Shown: positions 33,777 to 43,355 of the stretch, piece by piece
Layout of the letters: each line of letters starts with the position of its first letter
Numbering within the stretch: position 1 is the stretch's first letter
Assembly: GCA_963932465.1 (NCBI GenBank)
Contig: OZ010792.1
Location: 280,223,836-280,287,835 of the forward strand
Source: Maratus speciosus
Lineage: Eukaryota; Arthropoda; Arachnida; Araneae; Salticidae
DNA length: 64,000 bases
Direction: 5' to 3'
Position numbers and translations under genes: made by a program
Notes under the pieces: model-generated
What the model was told of the DNA's origin: nothing
The model's database searches: none
Seen by the model: only the letters and a program-made list of their open reading frames with translations

Positions 33777-34984
33777 ATCAAGTTTCATATTACATAACAT
33801 TTGCCTACAATAAAGTTAGGATCAAGTGGTTAAGTTTAAAACAGCAATTTCCATGTTTAGTTTCTTGCCACTGTATTAAGAACTTGTGCAGTAATAGATA
33901 TTGGATAATGATTTCACATAAATGTCAATCGCATGAGCCGTTCATGCGATGCGCCGGGCTCCCCATGGGAGTTTTTGAGATAACGCAGATAGCATGAACA
34001 TTAGCAGCAAGTTTGATTTTTTCTGTAATATCTTGCCGTGACAAATTTGAATTGAGAAATTCGCAGCAAATCTCCCGCAAGGTATACCATCACCCACTTG
34101 CATGAGTAGTTTGTTGTGAAACTGATGCACGACTGTCTTTAATTCACGAAAGTGACGAAAGCAAAAAAGCCCTCTGTTGAGAGAATAGACAATCAGCACA
34201 TGCGCAGAAATTGCAGAAATTTTATTCGGTAGGCACTGCTTTTTCTAAACGCTATACTTATTAAATACCAAAAAATGCTCGAAATGAAAAGTACAAATAT
34301 TACCTAAACTTATTTATGATGATAAAACCGATTCATGCACCTTCTGACGGCGGCGCTTTCGCATCAATAGACTTGATCAGGTCTATGGACCCCTTCGAAG
34401 AGGTTAAACTTATAGTGCGACATGTAAAGATTACTACTTTGCAGTAAGTTTGCAGTATTTTTTATTACTTGTTTCCGTTAGTTTGCAATAAATTTATTAT
34501 AGTATGAATTTAACTTGCAGGTCAAGTTAGCTGCAATTTCAAAATGTGGTGACTTCGGTGTTTGCATTATCTTGCTGCAGTCTTGTTATGAACTTTCAGT
34601 CTTGTCATGCTGAGCTTACTGCAACTTTGCAGGTTTTCAGAACAAGACTGTTGCAAATTTTCTGCAAACTAAAAATGCTATGTGGGAAGGTTTTAACTTT
34701 AAGAAAAAGATCTTGCATTTTCAGCTACAGAAATTAGTAATGTAAGAAGCACACATATCAAATATAGTTCATGCTGGAAAAAGCAGTTTTGTTTCAATTG
34801 TCTTATTCAGCCATAATTCTTTTGGATTTCCATGTTTCATGTCTCGCCACTTTTGATACCATATTCTATCTAATAGTTGCTTCCGATATCTGTTCGTCTT
34901 TAAGGAAGTTAAATTTTTGTAATAAGTTTATTTGTGATGGATTAGCACTTTTTTGGAAGTATTAGAATGTGTAAAAAATGGTTC
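33777..34984. other. Unassigned interior of hAT-type element 3
   Basis: No element or gene recognised. A block near 34215-34240 (AAATTTTATTCGGTAGGCAC) also occurs at 40385-40410 inside hAT element 5, so it belongs to a dispersed repeat. Confidence 0.4.
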
Positions 34985-35160
34985 ATGGTGGTTTTTGTTT
35001 TTGTACTTCTCAGCCAATTTATTTTAGATGGTTCGAAACAGTTTTAGAGCATTCTCCAAGTTCAGCAGTAAGTTTCGGACGAGTCGTATTTATGCAGCTC
35101 TGGAAGGGACACTTAGGAGTTCCGTGGAAGTGGGTAGCGCTCTTCTAGACCATTAATAAT
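34985..35160 (-). pseudogene. Possible mariner helix-turn-helix fragment
   Basis: One minus-strand frame reads RPKLTAELGECSKTVSNHLK, then a stop, then IG. This resembles the second helix-turn-helix of mariner transposases (an E-L-G-x-S-x-x-T-V-x-x-H-L pattern). It is too short and broken for certainty and differs in family from the Tc1 remnant beside it. Confidence 0.4.
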
Positions 35161-35164
35161 CATA

Positions 35165-35871
35165 AAATTCCGAATCTACTGATTGCACCCTTAAACAACT
35201 TGACAGAAGGATCAAGAACCTCATCTCTGTATATTTCAGTATTCACAGTTGCACTGGTAAAAATGTGTCGGTCACTGCGACCATTCAAAATGATGTCCGT
35301 CTATACCATGATTCCACGACCTTTGTATCGATGCCTTTCAGGGATGTTTGCAGCCTTATTGCGTGTGATTTTCTCCCTCCATATGGTAACACGTCTGTAG
35401 TAACTATCTCAACAAAATCAGGATTCATCGGTAAAGAGAACTCGGCTCCAGTCCGTGGTACTCCAATGACAATGATCTCTGCACCACTTTAACCGGGCGC
35501 ATTTCGCTACCGGAGTTAGTGGAACACAAATCATGGGTTTCCTTGCATGCAGACTGTCACTCACAGTAAACCAGGATAGTCGAGTTCTTGTTGCTGCAGC
35601 AAATTCCCTGCAGTCTGAACTGACGTCAATTACCTATTTCTCTTAGCAATCGTTGGCAAATTACAGTCCTGCGATCCTGTGGTGCGTTTTCTACCTTGAC
35701 CTGGTTGTCTGTGGACATTATACCAGTGTCTTTAAACCGTTTCCAGATTCTTGACATGACACTTTTGGCTATTTTTTAATCTTTACAGACCCCTAAGAGT
35801 GTCTCTTCTGCTTCCATTCTCAATATCGCACGCAATTTCTCAAAATCGGTCAAATGTCTTCTGAACGACAT
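35165..35871 (-). pseudogene. Tc1-like transposase, multiply broken
   Basis: It starts at an ATG (35869-35871) with MSFRRHLTDFEKLRAILRME, the N-terminal helix-turn-helix of a common arthropod Tc1 subfamily, followed by SVMSRIWKRFKDTG from the second helix-turn-helix. Downstream are shifted-frame fragments of the catalytic domain: RVLFTDES (first catalytic Asp region), then GRSDRHIFTSATVN and DEVLDPSVKLFKGA. The D-D-E C-terminal part is lost. Stops and frameshifts are frequent. The element would have moved by cut and paste at TA sites; terminal repeats were not located. Confidence 0.8.
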
Positions 35872-36651
35872 ATTCCACCTACTAGAAGCGAAAGTTTTAC
35901 CTAATTACACGTACAATCCTTAAAATTAGACTTCAAATTACCCACGTGCGCCCCTTTTCACACGTGAAACGAAAGAATAGGGTGAGGCTGAAAAGTTTGC
36001 ATATATTTCTGTAGCGAATGTTAATCCCATTGGACTACGTGATAACGTTGACATTGAGTTACCTTTCTGGAAGTTCCCTTAATAGAATTAATATAAAGCA
36101 CCTTTTTATGGTTGTTACTTTAATTTTTCTCGCCAGTGTATTTTGAAAGTGGTAACAAATAACCAGTCCAGAAATAAAGTTACTTTTATTAATTGCAGGC
36201 AGCAGATTTAAAGTAATTGTTAATATTGTCCGTTATAAAGTGAACAAAGATAAGGGTCACGAAACACAACCGTTATTGCGTTCGTATGAACTCGTTCAGG
36301 CCCATAAGTGTCGACAACAGAACCCCATCGAAGTCCAAGATAAAGAAGTTTTACGTTTAATCTAGTTACAGTAAATTTGTGTAAACGGAATTGCAGGTAT
36401 ACTTGCATATTTATCCTTCCGTCTCGGAACATTAAAATGTTTTTGTTTATGAGAGGATTCCATGTTTACAGAAAACCTGCCAAGAAGGATTCACAATTGG
36501 AACAAGTTTCATTTCAGATAGGTTTCAAACGTTAGCAAGCACATATATAGTGTGTTGTTTTCGTCGAACCTTGAATTGTTTTCCTTTGAGATAGGTCATC
36601 TTCACAGATTTTCCTGTAATAGATTTATGCTCTTCAGAGATGGTGTTCTAG

Positions 36652-36955
36652 CAGCGGTTTCCAACCTGGGGTAGCGTACCCCTGGGGGTTCTTGGCGGGT
36701 CTGCTGTGGGGGTATGTGAAAATAATATCGGTAATGGCGGAAGTAAAAAAAATGTTAGGAATATCAATGTAATTTGCATCGATTTATTATATAGTTGTGA
36801 TAAGAAGATTACTAATAAAAAAAAGCATGTTTACGTTATCTCCTTGAGTGGAGGGGGGGAGGGGAAGGGGGCGTGTTTATGAGAAATGGGAGTACTCCGA
36901 AATGAAAAACCTAAGAAAGGGGTACGTGAAAGAAAAAAAGTTTGGGAAGTGAGTA
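36652..36955. mobile_element. hAT element 4, ~300-bp MITE
   Basis: The left end is CAGCGGTTTCCAACCTGGGG, followed by GTAGCGTACCCC, a terminus familiar from hAT families. The right end inverted contains CACTTCCCAAAC and CACGTACCCC. The flanking 8-mers are TGTTCTAG (36644-36651) and TGTTTTAG (36956-36963), one mismatch. Non-coding, nested in hAT-type element 3. Confidence 0.75.
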
Positions 36956-36969
36956 TGTTTTAGCAGTGT

Positions 36970-37140
36970 TAAGGGATACTGTAAAAGTGTTTATAACGGA
37001 AACCTGCCTAAAACGGAAAAGTTCATAGTCCCCAAAAAAGACATACCTTCGAATTATACCTTCTAAGACGAATACCTCTCTAAAGCGGAATTTTTTATAG
37101 ATCCTTTGTGATTATGTCTTAGCAGTTTTGACTGTTGTAT
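36970..37140. repeat. 'AACGGAA' MITE-like repeat, copy 3
   Basis: Contains GTTTATAACGGAAACCTGCC, TAAAACGGAAAAG, CTCTCTAAAGCGGAA and the end GTCTTAGCAGTTTTGACTGTT. Same order as the copy at 33150-33355. Confidence 0.5.
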
Positions 37141-37246
37141 TTGTATCCATGATTCAGTAAACCAGGTCAACTTTCGGGGGGGGGGGGGGGGTCCGGACCC
37201 CCTGGACCCCCCGCCCCCCCCCCTTGGCTACGCCACTGCGTCTAGG

Positions 37247-38712
37247 TATAGTAAAGTTGCCATGCGCTACTGCATGAAACCGCCTACGCTGCCACTTGAT
37301 GGAAAACTGCGGAGTTAGCATTCCTTCTCGAAAACGAAAAGAGTTAGGGGTTGTAGAGTATCATCGATTTTGTACGAAAAGACACCTTGTGGACATACAT
37401 GCGAAGAATAGAACTGTTAAAACGCACATTTGTTTTTTTGTGATTTCATACACTGTGACGTGACAAAACGATCTTAGAAAAAAAAACAACAACAACAACT
37501 AGTTATAACAATATACTTTTATTTGAGATGTTCAAACTTCTCGCCTTCGGCTGCAATGCACATTTGGATGCACATTTGGATGCACATTTGTCCGCAAGAT
37601 AATTATTTCTCCTTCTGTTCAAGTTTCGTGATGTCACAGTGTAGGAAATCCCGAGTACGATAAAAAATAATTTTTTCATGATTTGATAGTCAACTCTATG
37701 GAGCAACTCATAAACAACAACAACAACAAAAAAAAAACAGTCAAATATCGAGAAAATTCAATTTTTAGTTGTTCTCTAAAAACAGCTAAATGATAAGGGG
37801 TTTTCCATAAATTGTAGTTTTTAATTTTTACTTTATTTAATTTTCATTTTTTATGGATGCTTTAGATCTTCTTGGAAAATCACCAGAACGAGCCTACTCC
37901 AAGAAAGAAAGAAGTATCCAAATCTAAACATTTCTTCTAAATCTATTCGTTGACATTAAGTACAAACTCCTTTGCAGGAAGCTAGATAATAAAAATTGAC
38001 AATATGTAGAAAATCCTTTATCATCCAACAGCTTTTAGAGAGCAATTAAAAATTCATTCACTATATTGCCGATATCTTTCTGAATTTTCACGGTATTTCA
38101 CTGCATTTTTTGAGTTGACTATTAAATCATGAAAAAATATATATATATATTTTAGCGTTCGCGCATGTGCCGTTAAAAAAAATTTCATTCAACTGTTCAT
38201 ATTTCATCAAATATTTAATATATTTACATTCCAATTACGCCATATTATTTCTACTACATTTTGTCAAATTTTCTGAAACTAGCGTTAAATTTGGTAAAAA
38301 ACATGATAAAAACAAAAAACATGCATTTTTTTTTTTTTTTTTTTTTTTTAAACTTTTAAAACAAATTGATATATCTCCGCAAATATACATTCTATCCTTC
38401 TACAAATGAATACATATATTGAAAAATATCCATATATTCGAAAGCTATAGCGATAGATCATTTCGTGCATTTTATTTTAAAGGGTGATCCCGAACATTAT
38501 TATTTTTCTTTGATTTTTTGTTGGCCCTATAATTGTCCTTGTGATCAAATCGCCGTTTATAAAGTCGAACATATTATTTATAATACTGAAGTTTCAGAAA
38601 AATCCGACAAATATATCTTTAAATATTCGACAAAATATCTAAAAATGTAAGTGTCTGGTCATTAATGGCCATATAGTGTATATTTAAGCGTATTTACACT
38701 GAACAGGTATTT
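37247..38712. other. Unassigned interval
   Basis: No gene is seen. Minor features are (AAC)n tracts near 37486-37500 and 37713-37727, three GCACATTTGGAT repeats at 37558-37590, and a T-run at 38325-38349. A 67-codon minus-strand frame over the 37.5-kb repeat is spurious. Confidence 0.5.
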
Positions 38713-39179
38713 GTAATGAATAGGGCTGGGCGATGTCTAAAATGAAATATCGTGATAAATCGGCAGCTTTATATCACGATATTCCGATATATCGATATTG
38801 CGACATATGAACAAAAAATATATGTACATTTATAACATATGTATAACTTCAATATACATTATATATTTCATTAAGGATTAAAAAAAAAAAAAATATATAT
38901 ATATATCATTCTCAAATAGATTAATAAAAAACTATGTTTAAATAAGCAAATCTAAATAAATAAATGCTAAAAGAAACTAGTAGGATGTGTTAATGGCAAA
39001 AATTTCTTCTATTTCTACGTGTTACTACTTCAAAATTCGCTATCACAGAGGCAAAATTAAATAACAATCTATGTACATCATGAATATTCTAAAGATATAG
39101 GTGCACTAAATTGTATGCAGTTAAAAGGAAATATAAGCATCGCATCTTTCAAACAAATCATTGAATTTCAGCACCAACC

Positions 39180-39890
39180 TTATTAGATGTCTGTATCCAA
39201 AATTCCTAATCTAAAAATCATAAAAGCAATACCTGTTGGACAGTATACACCCAAGCCTAAGAAGGATCTACTTATGTGAAACCGTAACAGAATAAGGTGT
39301 TTGATTAAAATTCGTGCATTAGTTTTTGAGATACAGATATCGCTAAAATTGTGAAAATGCAGCATAGCAGCGCCACCTATTGGACGATTAACACTAACAC
39401 TTAATCAGCAACAAGTTTTGTCAACGTCTGTCTGAATTTGAAATGTTATGAAAATACGTGCGATAATTCTTGAGAAAAAGCTATAGCGGAAATTTTGAAA
39501 AATACAGCATAACAGCGCCACTTATGGTCTATAAACACCAAACACTAATAAGTAAAATTTATGTCTACGTCTAAGTCTAACTGAATCTGAAGTTTGATAA
39601 ATATCAGCGCATTAGTTCTTCAGACAGAGCTATTGCGAAAATCGTGAAAACTCAGCCTGTTGGGCCATTTACACCAAGAACTAATCAGCACCAATTTACA
39701 AGGTATAACTGAATTTGAAATCTGACAAAAATCCATGCATTAGTTTTTGAGATAAAGTTATTGCGGATATTGTAAAAAATACACCTACCTGTCAAGTAAT
39801 TTACACTAATTTATAACGAGATATAAAATAATCTAAAATTTTGTTAAATTCCGTGCATTAGTTCTTGAGATAGAGAGCCTACAAAATTTG
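39180..39890. repeat. Tandem array 3, ~120-150-bp unit, about five diverged copies
   Basis: GTGCATTAGTTTTTGAGATA or a variant recurs near 39317, 39460, 39609, 39735 and 39855. It is followed by a TATTGCGAAAATTGTGAAAA-like block and CAGCATAGCAGCGCCACCTA. The CAGCGCCACCT word resembles CAGCGCCCCCT of array 2. Copies are old and uneven in length. Confidence 0.8.
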
Positions 39891-40031
39891 TGTTACAAAG
39901 AGACAGACAAAGCTTTTTAAAAATAGTCAAATCGTGTTCAAGACTTTCTAAACATGTAAATTGGTCGAAACCCGGATGACAAAATTTTCATGAATCCAAT
40001 ACTTTCTTCTTGTAAAGATAGTAGAAAGTAA
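39891..40031. repeat. Hairpin tail closing array 3
   Basis: Short AGAGACAGACAAAG remnant, then ACATGTAAATTGGTCGAAAC, CCGGATGACAAAATTTTC and the stem-loop TACTTTCTTCTTGTAAAGA/TAGTAGAAAGTA (about 40000-40030), imperfect. Homologous to the last ~60 bp of the array 2 tail. Confidence 0.75.
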
Positions 40032-41420
40032 AAGAACTAAAAAAAAAAAAAAATCGTTAACAGAGAGAGAAAAATAATAGTTTGGTTAAAGTCAATTTTT
40101 GAATTGTTTATATTTTATAATTGTTAAATAATATTTATATTGCTGTTGTGCTGTTATGCTTAAAATTGTCTTACTATGCGTCGGCGTCCCCGACAAAAGC
40201 TCTTAGTTTATTTTATTTCATTTTTATATTCTCCATTTTTTTAAAGAAAAATAAAACTCTGCGTGATCTGCGAATCATAATCAAATGCGTTTCAAAATTT
40301 ACCTTCCCCTTCCATCGTCCATGTATGCTGTGTACATGAACCGCAATAATTAACTTTTTGGACTCCGGCGTCTCTTACACAAATTTTATTCGGTCGGCAC
40401 CACTTTTATAAAAGAAGTTTCCTTCAAGTACACAATTTAAAAAATGCTAAGATTAAGTAAGGAAATTTTATTATCATTTATTACAGGTGCCAAAAACAAA
40501 TTTTGAAAGGAAAGATGGTGTCGCCACAGCGGTGACAACGGAGTGCAAAGGGTTAAATAACTTTATGCAATAGCGGATAAGGATTTTAATGAGTTACTGT
40601 CACTTTCAACTAATTTCTTGCTATTACATTTAAAAAATCCGTGAATGTGCTAGAAATTTTTGCGTGAAATAATATTTTTTTTAGAACAGCCCTAAGAGTT
40701 TAAACTTAAAAATTCTGAATTAAAAAATATTTTTTTTTTCTTAACCTTTAAAACTATCTCTTATGCTTGTTCTATCGGGGAACTTGGATGAGGATCTCCT
40801 GCGTTTCGACCAATGTCCGCTAAATGAAGAAAAAAAACTAACCCCCCCCCCCCACACACACACCGAACAATTTACGTCTTTCCTCTTTTGATTGTCAGTA
40901 CACAAACTTTAACTGCTTAATTTTTCTACCCTGTTTGTTATTTTGAATTCTAGTGACATTAAATAAATATTGACATCTAAATATTCTCCCCCACTCCCCA
41001 CAAACAAACAATGACAGAGGCAGTAAATACCAAATACTCACATATGTCAATTTTTAAAAGAAACTACCAGAAGAAAAAAAAACGAGCTTCAGAGAAGTAA
41101 AAATATCTGCATAAAAAAAGAACCTGGAATAAACATTAATATATATTGCTATGGAAGTATTATTTCATTTGTTCAATTAAATCCACTGTTCCAAATAAAA
41201 TGTAATATTTCATTTATTTATCTCCCTGATTCACATATTGTTCATTAACAACGAACAAATATTGATTCAAAACCGCTGAACCAGATTGAAGATAAAACAA
41301 AACAAACAATATCATTTGCTGTCGGTAACTACATGAGAAAAACCAGCTGTATCATATTTATCGCCCGTCATCTGAACCTGAACACCGAAACTATCACTTT
41401 TTCCCCTTTTGAAAAACCGT
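40032..41420. other. Unassigned interior of hAT element 5
   Basis: No gene recognised. GTGCAAAGGGTTAA at 40543-40556 looks like a right-hand piggyBac-MITE end, with no left partner identified. C- and CA-runs lie near 40843-40863. Confidence 0.4.
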
Positions 41421-41429
41421 TTACGCTGA

Positions 41430-41860
41430 GAGAAATCACAGCGTAATACCATGGTAATACCATGATTATACCATGATAGTATCATGCTTATCGAAAACTG
41501 AGGGTTCGCTTAATATCTCGGTTGAAGCTGGGAGAATCTTGAGGAGTGATCATGGTTTAGGGTGAGACGTATCATGATGATCGAAACCGATTATTCGGTA
41601 TTTAATGTCATCATGGTTTAGGCAGGAATCATCATGGTTTAGGCAGGGATAAAATACTCCATTAGTATCATGGTCATCGTAATAACCTGGGGTTTAGAAT
41701 GGTAGAATTTTGAGTACTCGAAGTTGAAAAATCGCCGATTGCAGTTTAATGAAAAAGTATGATAATCGTGGTTTGCATCACGATTATGATAATCGCGGTT
41801 TACATCACGATTACGAGAATCGCGGTTTACATCACGATTACGAGAATCGTGATGTACCGT
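41430..41860. repeat. Short palindromic subrepeats near the right end of hAT 5
   Basis: Repeated ACCATGGTAATACCATGATT words (41450-41500) and TCATGGTTTAGGCAGG (41610-41650). Three ~30-bp tandem units of ATAATCGCGGTTTACATCAC type then follow (41758-41850), each self-complementary in part (CGATTATGATAATCG). Confidence 0.75.
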
Positions 41861-41974
41861 TGTATAGGATTTTTTTATATCGTCATCGCGATTTATAATT
41901 TATATCGATTTTATCGGTTTTATCGATGTATCGCCCAGCTCTAGTAATGAATAGTATCACGCCCATTTTTTATC

Positions 41975-42060
41975 GTGATGCCTGGAATCTCGGATTCAAA
42001 TCTCGGTAGTCGTCATTAGAGTACAAATGCTCTGTCACCTACACCAACTGGCCACATCGA
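41975..42060 (-). repeat. tRNA-like SINE relic (minus strand)
   Basis: On the minus strand there is an A-box-like TGGCCAGTTGGTGTAGG and a B-box-like GATTTGAATCCGAGA at tRNA spacing. A base appears missing in the D arm and the arms pair poorly. It does not share the tail of the 10.1/14.9-kb SINE pair. Confidence 0.45.
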
Positions 42061-42349
42061 ACGACGTGGTGTTACTAGTTCAATGTTGGTTATAGGCTAA
42101 AACATGAATTACGAAAATTTAACTGAAAAATTTCCATTTTCTCTCAATTGAAAAGAGACATTTCTGTTTGTCTGTCTAGAAAGGAAAATTTCCTTTTCTA
42201 ACATTCAACGAGTAAGGATATGAGTGTTGGAAATAAAGAAGTGGCAGTGTAGTCCAGGAAGTCGCAGAAGATCGGGCATGCGCAAACAAAATATGGTAGA
42301 AGTGAGGAGGCGCTGTTCTCCATGTTGTATATAACATTCGATCCAGTTA

Positions 42350-42646
42350 GAATTGGTAGTTGCTGTGTAGCGTTGGAGTGGACAGAGTCGTTATGACCAC
42401 TCTAAAGTACATATGTTTACAAAAGGAAATGAACGGTCGTGGAATAAAATCGAGATTGTCCTTGGCAAAAATGCATCCGAATGTTATCGAGGATTACATG
42501 AAGGGGATTTGCACCGCGCAGGTCCTCCGTCCATACCTCAAGATCAATTTGACATCGTGAGTGGTCTGGTCTCCTTTCCATAGACCGCCGATGGACTGTC
42601 CTCCGAAGCATCCGATTTCCTGATCTAGCATCTGCGCTCCGAGCAT
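42350..42646 (+). other. Left flank of the copia insertion; possible broken gene
   Basis: Slightly GC-richer than its surroundings, with a 66-codon open frame (42360-42560) that I do not recognise. It is interrupted by the copia element exactly at AGCAT. Across the insertion the sequence continues at 47882, where a frame reads ILRLPDIWQNVLNFASNYIE. That resembles the C-terminal tail of mariner-family transposases, so the target may have been an older mariner. Low certainty. Confidence 0.3.
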
Positions 42647-43196
42647 TGATGGACATAAATCAAGCTAATTAGCTGTGATAAAGATAATTGCCTCAGTTAC
42701 ATAAATAATGCGTCGTTTCGACTCAGCCATAAATCTATTCAAATGAACCTTGAAATAACCTTGAAAACTTTGACAAAGATAATGACTTGTTGAGTGACTC
42801 ATAGACATTAAACTGATTTATTATTATTATTATGATATTGCTATTACAATTATTATTACTGATTTATTATCTTATAATGTAAATATTTTTTCATTCTGAA
42901 AATGTAGTCATTCCAGAGAAGAGGCATGGAAATGCTCTCTCTTTCTTACAATTTAAACAATGTGAATTAAATAGCTTAAAGTGTTACCACTGCTTATTTA
43001 TTTGATATAATAGTCTACAATTTCTTTTGTCAAAGAACGTTATAAAGAGTGGTATATTAAAATTTGACAACTAACACATATTGGATTAAACAAAGTGTGG
43101 ATTTACACCGAAATAGATAAGTATCCTGAAGAACGGGTAAGTCCCAATTTTATACAACTTACTCACGCCTTTTTCATTGGGATTCAAATCCTAACA
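42647..43196 (+). repeat. 5' LTR of the copia element
   Basis: Starts TGATGGACATAAATC and ends AAATCCTAACA. Should hold the promoter and the R/U5 region; no clear TATA box stands out in this A/T-rich stretch. Confidence 0.97.
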
Positions 43197-43355
43197 AGAT
43201 TATGATTACTGATCACTGAATAAAAATAAATAAATTAAATAGCCTCCACTGAAATCTGAAATATCAGATATTTGATAAATAAACTTTTAAACTTTCAAAA
43301 AGAAAAGTTGGAAGAACTTTTTACGGTAACACGTAAGTAATCAAAAGTTAAGAAA

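Larger units (their letters stand above)
32732..37238. mobile_element. hAT-type element 3 with nested insertions
   Basis: CAGTGGCGTAGCCAGG at the left is matched by TTGGCTACGCCACTG at the right, each followed inward by a long G- or C-run. The flanking 8-mers are TGTCTAGG (32724-32731) and CGTCTAGG (37239-37246), one mismatch, as expected for an old hAT insertion. The 4.5-kb interior carries a piggyBac MITE, a dead Tc1 transposase, a small hAT MITE and two 'AACGGAA' repeats. No hAT transposase is seen, so the original element was probably short. Confidence 0.82.
38721..41943. mobile_element. hAT element 5 (TAGGGCTGGGCGAT ends)
   Basis: The left end TAGGGCTGGGCGATGTC and inverted right end TAGAGCTGGGCGATACATC make a clear TIR. 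A perfect 8-bp duplication, GTAATGAA, lies at 38713-38720 and 41944-41951. This terminus type is widespread in animal hAT elements. There is no transposase. The interior holds tandem array 3 with its hairpin tail and short ATCG/CATGG-rich subrepeats near the right end. Without them it would be a small MITE. Confidence 0.92.

Noticed and set aside
565..37225. Long C/G and A/T homopolymers (for example 580-612, 19645, 26085, 32758, 37178) as regulatory or G-quadruplex features.
   Set aside because: They lie at repeat edges, vary freely in length and are best treated as slippage-prone tracts and possible assembly weak points.
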